From positions 578,191 through 607,109 of the forward strand of contig CAJJDP010000034.1 of assembly GCA_905182995.1 (NCBI GenBank): a stretch of DNA of 28,919 nucleotides, written 5' to 3'. A program made the translations under genes and the position numbers. This document shows positions 1 to 9,333 of the stretch, one piece after another. This DNA comes from Paramecium octaurelia. Taxonomy: Eukaryota > Ciliophora > Oligohymenophorea > Peniculida > Parameciidae. The first letter of the stretch is position 1. Each line of letters starts with the position of its first letter. The notes beneath the pieces are model-generated. The model saw only the letters and a program-made list of their open reading frames with translations, searched no databases and had not been told where the DNA came from.

Positions 1-261
1 AAATCATTTTATAATTCAGGATTGGCATTACATAATTAAAAAAAATATAAGGATGCTATTAAATGCTTTGATTAGGCTCTGTCTATTTGCATAAATCCTA
101 TTAGACTACAAAGAAAAGGTACTTTTTAATTAAATCTCTATATAGCTGATTCACTATTTGAGTTGCAGTTCAAATAAGAAGCTAAACAATTTTATTTGAA
201 TGCTTTACGCCAAGGATCAAATAATAAGGATTACATAAACAGATAACTTGCCAAATTGTGA
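1..261 (+). CDS. TPR-repeat protein, 3' end only
   Basis: This is the C-terminal 77 residues of a tetratricopeptide-repeat scaffold protein; the 5' part lies outside the window. Reading frame 1 runs from base 1 to a 27-nt intron at 119-145 (GTACTT...TATAG, phase 1), then from 146 to the TGA at 259-261. TAA and TAG occur in frame and must be read as Gln. The first exon encodes one TPR (GLALHNQKKYKDAIKCFDQA, then LSICINP). The second encodes a capping tail with ADSLFELQFKQEAKQFYLNA and ends NRQLAKL. The same tail (ADSL...EAKNFYL..AL..GSN.K.YI..QL.KL) ends the minus-strand TPR gene at 11546-13472, and both stops sit in the word TGAAGCATCATT, so the two are paralogues. TPR proteins act in protein-protein binding; the partner is unknown. 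The fold is well supported, the exact function is not. Confidence 0.85.
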
Positions 262-814
262 AGCATCATTATTAATAATATTAAATTTAGAATTGTGTAG
301 GTGCAATGATTTTTCAATCTTGCAAATTTCTTTTCGTAATTTCCATCTTCAGATGTTTTATATACAAATTAACAACTCCAATAATATTATGACGTTCATG
401 TCCATATTCTACACAACCAATTGACTACTGCAATTACACACATTTCATAGTATGAATATAGGCCCTAATCAAATCCATGAATTTTAATGTTATTCGATTG
501 ACTTGAATACGAAACTATCTTTCCACACTTATCTTTAATTAAGCATTTGTTGACTTCCAATTATTCAATTTTTCGATCAATACCTTTTATGGACAAGTAT
601 TGCTTGCTCCAATAATATAGTCATCTATCTTGACTATCTAGTCAATGTAACAGTTATTTAAATTTAGAATAATTATGCTGCAAGTGCACTTATTTATTTA
701 TGCTGAAGTTGAACTTCCCCCAATATGCGACAGTTTATATGCCTTGAAAATCCCTTTGTCACTAACATATTTAGGCAGTTTACATAAATAACTGTAGAGC
801 AACACTGAATACAA
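262..814. other. No supported gene
   Basis: Several frames on both strands are open here under the ciliate code. A minus-strand frame from 620 to a TGA at 396-398 contains a few cysteines (for example NKCLIKDKCGKIVSYSS), and a second minus frame runs to a TGA at 314-316. A plus frame is open across the same DNA. With TGA as the only stop, open frames of this length are expected by chance, and no domain or intron pattern singles one out. A decayed gene converging on the TPR gene at 1-261 is possible. Confidence 0.4.
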
Positions 815-3095
815 TACTTGTAAATCTTGGTAGGTAGGTAATATTGCTCTCTGAACAATTATGCCTTGAGATATTCACTCTATATAATAATGTTCTTTCA
901 ACTGATGAGATATATAAATCAACTACATAAAGATCTTTGTCATTTAAAATGTCCGATTGAATACACTTTGCATATGAAGCAATGTTTAGAATTTCATTTG
1001 GATATATACTTACCTGTAAGCGATAAAATGAGTAACCCATATAGCTGATACTATAACTAGTGAATGGATTAATGCTGCTTTTTAACATATGCTATCAGTG
1101 CATTTGATACCAGTTATGTTGTTCATTAATTTTTATTTTAACCTTAATGGATTGTTAGAGGCAATTTACATTTTATTTATTAAAATTAAAAATTAAAAAT
1201 CATATCTGTTGATTCAATTCTATAATTACTTCTTTTATATTTAAGAAATTGTAAGTTTAGTTTCCTTAGGATGAAATTCATTTTAATAGAGGCTTGTTAC
1301 TAAACACACCATCGCAATTAATTTTAGATAAGAATTTTCCACAAATTACCTAAGATAAAAAGAAAAGCAAGGCTTGACAGGGCAACAATTTATTTAACCT
1401 GCCAAAGTGTAACGTTGATCCTAGTCAAGAGGCCTGAAGTTTTGATGAATAATTTTTCTATGTATAGAATTAGATATTAGTGTTGTATCTTCCATGTATG
1501 AGACTTATTCAATAATTTAGTGAAGTTACTCTACTGTCCTACTTCACAGTACCAGTTTAGGAATGCATCATAAATGCTGGTAAAGTACCCCATTAAGTCG
1601 AATGTATATGAGAACTACTAGTTCCTCCTTTCTTTTTATTGTATATCAAAGAGCCTGAACAAATGGCGTTTCTTGCTACTTTCTTAGGACAAACCATTTA
1701 TCAATCTTAATATTTCTATTCGAAGCTTTATGTATCAGTTTGAGAAGCATATTTGAGGACGTCTCTTATTCATTCATTGTGAAAAGTGTATGGCAAGATG
1801 AGATTAAGACAGCGTTGATGAAATTTTATAAAAAACAAGATTGTGTGTGCTACTTATGATAGTGAAATTTAATTATTTTTCTCTGGTGCTTACGCTTGAT
1901 TGCTACAATATATTGTACTTGAGCCTAATGCTTCTCACAGGATATGCACAATAAATTCAAGGAGTTATCTCAATATAATCCTGTTCGTTTAATATAAAGC
2001 TGTATGTTTTATATTCTTATAACTATACAAGAATTTGAGTTACTAAAGGCCTTATTATTGAATATAACATAAACTTTGTCATTTATGTTTATACTATAAT
2101 CACAAATTAACTACATCTTTTCAGCATCTAAAGCAAGTGATATTTTTAAAACGCTCCAAAAGTATTAAAGCACTTAATGCATTTGTTTCACTTCATAATT
2201 TGTTATTATTCATAAGTTAGGTATAAATAGTTACATTAAAAAATATATGAGGTGGCACATTTGTATGCATTATATGTGATGAGAGTATAGTGAGCTGCGT
2301 ATTTATTCTCCTCAAAAAGCAATCAAAGAAGAACAAGATAAATTAGTTCGTTCATAATACTGAATATTTTAGCAATTAATTCTTTAGAATAATAAAAGGT
2401 TAAAGACACAAGCACTGGCTTTAAATCATAAGTTGGTATTTCACATAATTGTGCATATGTAGATTTGATCCAATTTGTAATGTGTCTTTTTTCATTGATT
2501 TCACTGCTTCTAAATTCAATAATGAATATTGTGTTTGTGTTGAAGTAATAAGTTAACGCATATTAGACAAATGATAATTGTTAGTCTAATTTATGTTGAT
2601 AATCGGAAGCCATAATACAATTTATTGCTGCTTCAGGTTACTTTAGATTTGTCAACAAATTTTTTACTGATGTACTTAATTTATATTGACCCATTAGAAA
2701 TGACTAGGCCGATCGGGGCCACCAAGCCAGAAGCCCATAAAAATTGAGCTGAATGAAAAAGTTGGATAGTGCAATGCACAGGCATGATGTCAAAGAATAC
2801 TTACACACAAGCAAGAGTTGCTATGGTCAACATCTTAGCTAAAAGACATTAATAATTTTTGGATACTCAGTTGGCTAGCAAGCTCAATGTATATTATTCG
2901 ATATTGCACAGAAAATGCCAGATAAATACTACATTTAGTCAAGGCGACTAATATGCTCAAAAATATAACTAAATGAGATAGCACAAACATTGCAGAAACT
3001 ATTAAATGAATCATAAGAGTTATATTTCAAGAAATCTCCTCATGTGCGATTTCAGCAGTATTTGACACAATAAATTAATCAAGTCCAACAGAATG
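815..3095. repeat. Direct duplicate, copy 1 of joint at N3096
   Basis: This block matches 3097-5347. No mismatch was noticed in a by-eye comparison, apart from a 30-bp segment at 1024-1053 that is present here only. It stops at the single N. The pattern of left-unique, shared, N, shared, right-unique is that of two overlapping contig ends placed end to end. No gene is recognisable inside. It also contains a small GC-rich patch at 2707-2735 (GGCCGATCGGGGCC...) in otherwise A+T-rich DNA. Confidence 0.93.
1024..1055. mobile_element. Candidate internal eliminated sequence (30 bp, TA-bounded)
   Basis: Bases 1024-1053 begin with TA and are followed by a second TA at 1054-1055. In the otherwise matching duplicate the same site reads GCGATAACTAG, that is, precise loss of 30 bp leaving one TA. 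Paramecium IESs are TA-bounded with a minimum near 26 bp. Read from the right end inward on the minus strand the terminus is TATAGTAT, 7 of 8 to the known end consensus TAYAGYNR. The left end, TAAAATGA, matches only 6 of 8. The indel is seen directly; the IES identity is inference from boundary, length and end sequence. Confidence 0.6.
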
Positions 3096-3096
3096 N
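3096..3096. other. Single-N contig joint 1
   Basis: A single N sits between the end of one copy of a 2.25-kb block and the start of another copy of the same block. It most likely marks an unmerged overlap and not a true gap of one base. Confidence 0.85.
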
Positions 3097-5347
3097 TACT
3101 TGTAAATCTTGGTAGGTAGGTAATATTGCTCTCTGAACAATTATGCCTTGAGATATTCACTCTATATAATAATGTTCTTTCAACTGATGAGATATATAAA
3201 TCAACTACATAAAGATCTTTGTCATTTAAAATGTCCGATTGAATACACTTTGCATATGAAGCAATGTTTAGAATTTCATTTGGATATATACTTACCTGTA
3301 AGCGATAACTAGTGAATGGATTAATGCTGCTTTTTAACATATGCTATCAGTGCATTTGATACCAGTTATGTTGTTCATTAATTTTTATTTTAACCTTAAT
3401 GGATTGTTAGAGGCAATTTACATTTTATTTATTAAAATTAAAAATTAAAAATCATATCTGTTGATTCAATTCTATAATTACTTCTTTTATATTTAAGAAA
3501 TTGTAAGTTTAGTTTCCTTAGGATGAAATTCATTTTAATAGAGGCTTGTTACTAAACACACCATCGCAATTAATTTTAGATAAGAATTTTCCACAAATTA
3601 CCTAAGATAAAAAGAAAAGCAAGGCTTGACAGGGCAACAATTTATTTAACCTGCCAAAGTGTAACGTTGATCCTAGTCAAGAGGCCTGAAGTTTTGATGA
3701 ATAATTTTTCTATGTATAGAATTAGATATTAGTGTTGTATCTTCCATGTATGAGACTTATTCAATAATTTAGTGAAGTTACTCTACTGTCCTACTTCACA
3801 GTACCAGTTTAGGAATGCATCATAAATGCTGGTAAAGTACCCCATTAAGTCGAATGTATATGAGAACTACTAGTTCCTCCTTTCTTTTTATTGTATATCA
3901 AAGAGCCTGAACAAATGGCGTTTCTTGCTACTTTCTTAGGACAAACCATTTATCAATCTTAATATTTCTATTCGAAGCTTTATGTATCAGTTTGAGAAGC
4001 ATATTTGAGGACGTCTCTTATTCATTCATTGTGAAAAGTGTATGGCAAGATGAGATTAAGACAGCGTTGATGAAATTTTATAAAAAACAAGATTGTGTGT
4101 GCTACTTATGATAGTGAAATTTAATTATTTTTCTCTGGTGCTTACGCTTGATTGCTACAATATATTGTACTTGAGCCTAATGCTTCTCACAGGATATGCA
4201 CAATAAATTCAAGGAGTTATCTCAATATAATCCTGTTCGTTTAATATAAAGCTGTATGTTTTATATTCTTATAACTATACAAGAATTTGAGTTACTAAAG
4301 GCCTTATTATTGAATATAACATAAACTTTGTCATTTATGTTTATACTATAATCACAAATTAACTACATCTTTTCAGCATCTAAAGCAAGTGATATTTTTA
4401 AAACGCTCCAAAAGTATTAAAGCACTTAATGCATTTGTTTCACTTCATAATTTGTTATTATTCATAAGTTAGGTATAAATAGTTACATTAAAAAATATAT
4501 GAGGTGGCACATTTGTATGCATTATATGTGATGAGAGTATAGTGAGCTGCGTATTTATTCTCCTCAAAAAGCAATCAAAGAAGAACAAGATAAATTAGTT
4601 CGTTCATAATACTGAATATTTTAGCAATTAATTCTTTAGAATAATAAAAGGTTAAAGACACAAGCACTGGCTTTAAATCATAAGTTGGTATTTCACATAA
4701 TTGTGCATATGTAGATTTGATCCAATTTGTAATGTGTCTTTTTTCATTGATTTCACTGCTTCTAAATTCAATAATGAATATTGTGTTTGTGTTGAAGTAA
4801 TAAGTTAACGCATATTAGACAAATGATAATTGTTAGTCTAATTTATGTTGATAATCGGAAGCCATAATACAATTTATTGCTGCTTCAGGTTACTTTAGAT
4901 TTGTCAACAAATTTTTTACTGATGTACTTAATTTATATTGACCCATTAGAAATGACTAGGCCGATCGGGGCCACCAAGCCAGAAGCCCATAAAAATTGAG
5001 CTGAATGAAAAAGTTGGATAGTGCAATGCACAGGCATGATGTCAAAGAATACTTACACACAAGCAAGAGTTGCTATGGTCAACATCTTAGCTAAAAGACA
5101 TTAATAATTTTTGGATACTCAGTTGGCTAGCAAGCTCAATGTATATTATTCGATATTGCACAGAAAATGCCAGATAAATACTACATTTAGTCAAGGCGAC
5201 TAATATGCTCAAAAATATAACTAAATGAGATAGCACAAACATTGCAGAAACTATTAAATGAATCATAAGAGTTATATTTCAAGAAATCTCCTCATGTGCG
5301 ATTTCAGCAGTATTTGACACAATAAATTAATCAAGTCCAACAGAATG
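3097..5347. repeat. Direct duplicate, copy 2 of joint at N3096 (lacks the 30-bp segment)
   Basis: This is the second copy of 815-3095 and continues without a break into unique sequence at 5348. The 30-bp TA-bounded segment of copy 1 is missing at about 3306. A plus-strand frame starting with ATG at 5005 right after an in-frame TGA and ending at TGA 5437-5439 would give 144 residues. It has no recognisable motif, and its length is not significant under a code with one stop, so it is not called as a gene. Confidence 0.93.
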
Positions 5348-5624
5348 TGTTAAATATATTTAATTCAGCCAACAATAAGAGAAATAATCACTACATTATT
5401 TCCACAGCCGGCCATATGAAAACATCTAAATAGACATGAAGCACACTAGGTGCTAAAAATTACTATTTATACTTTAATGAAAGTGGAGTGCACTAGTTTA
5501 AGTAGTATAATTGTTATATTCTAAATAAGATTTAACAACACAATAAGTAAGGAATAAGAGTATGAGAGCCAGTTCAATATAAGTGTTTATGCAAGCTTCT
5601 CTCTCATGAACAAAATTTTAGGAT

Positions 5625-6462
5625 GCTAAACAATTTATATCTTTTGGTCAATTTAATTAAATCTATAAAATAGAAACAACATTTCTCCACAATATATTAA
5701 TATATTTCAAATCCATGAACAGACATATTGTAAAAAACAAAGTGATTGCATTTCCAATCCTTATTTTAAAAAAAATTTATGTTGCTTTACTTCATCAATT
5801 TTTAGGGTGCGTGTATTGCAAATGAGTATATATCAAGCGCATCATCACTTTGCAATTCAGGTCCATCATAAGATTGTAAAAATATAAACTAAAAATAATG
5901 AGGGTATTGTGTAAAATTTGAATATATTTCAGTAGTTCATGGTGAATGTAAAGCTAAATTTATATGAGTTGTCATTAAAACAGAACCAGCAATACCGTTA
6001 TTAAACCCAGTTATGTTGCTGAAGACTATCATGCAATTTAAATACATTCCACATTATTGCTGCTTTACCACATGCAATTAAAGAAAAAAGATCATAGGTA
6101 TTGAAGATTCTTCATTCATCAGGTTAAACCACCACTTAAATGAGGTTGATTTAACTAGATATCTAATAATGCCATGCAATATAAGCAACGTTACACTGCA
6201 CATTATTAGGTGCCATTAATATTATAATGCAGTCTTATCTGCTATCTTTCAACAAGGGATATGGTGAGATATTAAAATTTTTTTGATACGAAGAAGCAGC
6301 TGTTAAAGTTCAGTAGAATTTACTTGCAATTTTATTTTATTGGTCTATAAATATTATAAAGCAAAATATAGAATTTACAAGATTAAAACCTCGTTGAAGG
6401 AAAAGATTCTAGTTGCTGGAAAATTGCAAATGATAAAAAATAATATGAATAAATTGTAAAAG
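5625..6462. repeat. Direct duplicate, copy 1 of joint at N7164
   Basis: These 838 bp match 7165-8002 at a constant offset of 1540. No difference was noticed by eye. After AAATTGTAAAAG the copies part: here the sequence stays in the minisatellite (GTAATAAATAATAAG), while the other copy goes on as ATAACTACATTTTAG. Unlike at the other joints, about 700 bp (6463-7163) follow before the N with no match on the other side. Confidence 0.92.
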
Positions 6463-6530
6463 GTAATAAATAATAAGAATAGATTGCAAAAGATTGTAAA
6501 TAATAAGAATAAATTGCAAATGATATAAAC
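6421..6530. repeat. 30-bp minisatellite, about 3.7 units
   Basis: Tandem units begin at 6421, 6451, 6481 and 6511, each built as A(A/G)ATTG(C/T)AAA followed by an A-rich core and AATA(A/T)GAAT. The last unit is cut short. The units differ from each other at several positions, so the array is not freshly expanded. The duplicate copy at 7961 keeps one and a bit units before diverging, which places the structural variant inside this array. Confidence 0.85.
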
Positions 6531-7163
6531 TACTCAGAAAAAATTTAACAAAGTACCAATAACAAATAAATTATTACTAAACCTATTATATATGCTAGTT
6601 TAGCAAAAGACGAATTAAAGGACATCTACTAATCTGCTCAACTAGAAATACAATAAATTTGTTATTATTGCAAAAAAATAATAGAGGAAAACTAAATTTA
6701 ATTGACATGCTATCATCATTTACATTTAGAATGTTTTACTATGTTAATTTAAAATTAAATACAAAATAATAGCCCAAGATTGCTATGTCTCTGTAATCAA
6801 TATATAAAATCGCAGTTAATTTAGAATTATATACATGATGAAAATCTAATTGAGCAATATTTTAATAATCAACTCAAATATATTCAAAAGGGTTAAACGA
6901 AATAATTTAAAATATGTTAGAAAAGTGAATAATGCCCATTCTTTTATATTGAGACAGATAATTAGAGCGTTTCTTATTGCGAACAATGTGATCAATAAAC
7001 ATAAACACTAGCTAGCTATATAAAATTGAATTTCGTTTAAATATATAAATCCTATTGAATATTTTATAATTAATATAAAATTAATCATTGATTTCACAGT
7101 TAATTGTTTTAGTTTTCTTCATTTATCAGTAATTTTCTTAAGATTTTTTTAATTTCTTCTAAA

Positions 7164-7164
7164 N
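7164..7164. other. Single-N contig joint 2
   Basis: A single N lies between TTTCTTCTAAA and GCTAAACAATTTATAT. The right side restarts sequence already given from 5625. Confidence 0.85.
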
Positions 7165-8002
7165 GCTAAACAATTTATATCTTTTGGTCAATTTAATTAA
7201 ATCTATAAAATAGAAACAACATTTCTCCACAATATATTAATATATTTCAAATCCATGAACAGACATATTGTAAAAAACAAAGTGATTGCATTTCCAATCC
7301 TTATTTTAAAAAAAATTTATGTTGCTTTACTTCATCAATTTTTAGGGTGCGTGTATTGCAAATGAGTATATATCAAGCGCATCATCACTTTGCAATTCAG
7401 GTCCATCATAAGATTGTAAAAATATAAACTAAAAATAATGAGGGTATTGTGTAAAATTTGAATATATTTCAGTAGTTCATGGTGAATGTAAAGCTAAATT
7501 TATATGAGTTGTCATTAAAACAGAACCAGCAATACCGTTATTAAACCCAGTTATGTTGCTGAAGACTATCATGCAATTTAAATACATTCCACATTATTGC
7601 TGCTTTACCACATGCAATTAAAGAAAAAAGATCATAGGTATTGAAGATTCTTCATTCATCAGGTTAAACCACCACTTAAATGAGGTTGATTTAACTAGAT
7701 ATCTAATAATGCCATGCAATATAAGCAACGTTACACTGCACATTATTAGGTGCCATTAATATTATAATGCAGTCTTATCTGCTATCTTTCAACAAGGGAT
7801 ATGGTGAGATATTAAAATTTTTTTGATACGAAGAAGCAGCTGTTAAAGTTCAGTAGAATTTACTTGCAATTTTATTTTATTGGTCTATAAATATTATAAA
7901 GCAAAATATAGAATTTACAAGATTAAAACCTCGTTGAAGGAAAAGATTCTAGTTGCTGGAAAATTGCAAATGATAAAAAATAATATGAATAAATTGTAAA
8001 AG
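7165..8002. repeat. Direct duplicate, copy 2 of joint at N7164
   Basis: This is the second copy of 5625-6462. It leaves the minisatellite after about 1.4 units and continues into the sequence that leads to the broken gene at 8583. Confidence 0.92.
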
Positions 8003-8582
8003 ATAACTACATTTTAGAGTGCACTTTCTACTTTTTCAAATATCAAAGTTTGGTCAAATTTCATATGTATATGAGCAAACAACTCAGGTATAAATAGAGG
8101 AGGCATTATTAAAAGAAGGAAAATATTAATATTTTGGACATGGACATGATAAAAGCTTCCTATTTACTTCTTGGTGAACACTATCATAAGTTTATTATTT
8201 GGAAAAACAATATTTATTTTCAAGAATCATCTTCATCTAACTTAGTCGAAAGAAATGGGAGAAACCTATACCGGTCTGCTAAAATCAATTATTAACCTCA
8301 ACAGATAATTTGCTTGAATCGAAAATTAGGGAGTAAATACTAACTTTTTTTCCTAACAATTCAGAAGTAATAGGCAAGAATACTTACAATTAGATTAATA
8401 AAAAACTTAAGAATGTTTCAAACAAAATACAAATAATCTAAATCATATAATGAACCAATACTTGTCTGGAGTTTAAATTGATGTAAGTAAAAAATTTAAT
8501 TAGAAACTCAAATTTAAATGTTAATTAAAATTAAATAATTAAATAGAATTACTATTTGTAAATCAACTCAGATTATATTTAA

Positions 8583-9308
8583 TGCCCTATTTCAGAACAT
8601 GCCAATGGTGTCAAAGCAACCTGTTTAATGAGTCTTGTAAAGTAAACAGATTACATTGTATTTAAGGAATGAGAGATGGTATTCATTTTTCTCATCCTTA
8701 AAATTAAGAAGGCCTACCAATGTTTTTTGAATTTATTGAAAAAATTCAAAATGAATGTGATGAATTGATAAATAATTTGTATAAATAAATGGATTTAGCT
8801 TATTAATAATTCTATTAAGTTATTGGAGGAATTAGATTTAGATAACAGTAATTTAAATAATAATTTCTAAACTTACAACAATTGAAGACCAAATCTAATA
8901 ATCCATCAAGGAATTTTAATATTAAATGGAAAAGTTGATATCTGGTTTAAAATTATACTTCATTAACTCTATATTATATAATATTAGTATAAATCAATTA
9001 AATCTGAAATAAATTATTATTTATTATCTGATTCAAATCTTCAAAAGTCAGAAGACTTATTTGAAAAGGTAATAAATCAATCAAATTAGGCTATCAATTA
9101 ACAATTTAGGATTAAAATTATGAACCCAGCAGCAAATAAAATATATAAATAACACCCTTTTTGCTTCAATTCTCAATTAAATGAATTTTAAATAATTTTA
9201 AATCTTGAAAATATCAAAAATTTGCTCTTATTTCAAAATTTAGATATATAATTAAAAAGAGAAAATGGAAAAATTTAATTAAATATCCTAGCTACTCGAA
9301 CCAGAAAA
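8583..9308 (+). pseudogene. 5' fragment of a zinc-binding/coiled-coil protein gene, frameshifted
   Basis: Pieces in three frames add up to the N-terminal half of a protein of the same architecture as the TPR gene at 11546-13472. First comes a zinc-binding module: CPISEHANGVKATC in one frame, then NESCKVNRLHC and RDGIHFSHP in another. Its spacing is C-x4-H-x7-C-x4-C-x6-C and a final H-x2-H. The complete gene has C-x4-H-x8-C-x4-C-x6-C-x2-C and H-x2-H. A helical, Gln/Leu/Glu-rich part follows (FFEFIEKIQNECDELINN), and a third frame carries QKSEDLFEKVINQSNQ and later KIMNPAANK. The first shift, near 8625, looks like one lost A in a short A/T run; the second is near 8920-8938. No WD40 or TPR repeats follow; the sequence runs into a (TA)n tract. 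Sequencing error could explain one break, but the missing 3' half argues for a gene fragment. Confidence 0.65.
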
Positions 9309-9333
9309 GATATATATATATATATATATATAA
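9309..9333. repeat. (TA)n microsatellite
   Basis: An uninterrupted run of about a dozen TA units. The copy after N10757 begins inside the same tract with fewer units, so the tract is probably where the assembly broke. Confidence 0.95.

Larger units (their letters stand above)
5348..8560. other. Gene-poor A+T-rich region
   Basis: I see no TPR, WD40, zinc-binding or cysteine-rich coding pattern on either strand. The region contains a duplicated block (5625-6462 and 7165-8002), a minisatellite at 6421-6530, a single N at 7164, and a stretch at 6463-7163 that has no counterpart after the N. No tRNA or rRNA gene is recognisable. This density is low for a Paramecium macronuclear chromosome, which is normally packed with genes. 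Confidence 0.5.

Noticed and set aside
711..725. CCCCCAA as a possible telomere seed.
   Set aside because: A single occurrence with no tandem C4A2/C3A3 repeats; no telomere is present in the window.
780..1088. A roughly 100-residue minus-strand ORF (MLKSSINPF...) and its shorter copy at 3020-3340.
   Set aside because: No domain and no intron support, and it is duplicated only because the contig overlap is. The 30-bp segment sits inside it in frame, but that is one chance in three.
1271..3095. A long plus-strand frame in which nearly all TGA codons seemed to sit at Trp-like places, hinting that TGA means Trp here.
   Set aside because: Other frames over the same DNA look equally protein-like, and the number of TGA codons is not below chance. 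The recognisable genes use TGG for Trp and end on TGA, so no third reassignment is supported.
5005..5439. A 144-residue plus ORF under the ciliate code.
   Set aside because: With TGA as the only stop in A+T-rich DNA, dozens of frames this long are expected in a window of this size; no motif supports it.
6421..6530. The 30-bp repeats as a CRISPR array.
   Set aside because: The units abut directly with no spacers, vary in sequence, and the DNA is ciliate nuclear.
9309..9333. The (TA)n tract as an IES end or an origin.
   Set aside because: A simple microsatellite explains it; no flanking signal was found.
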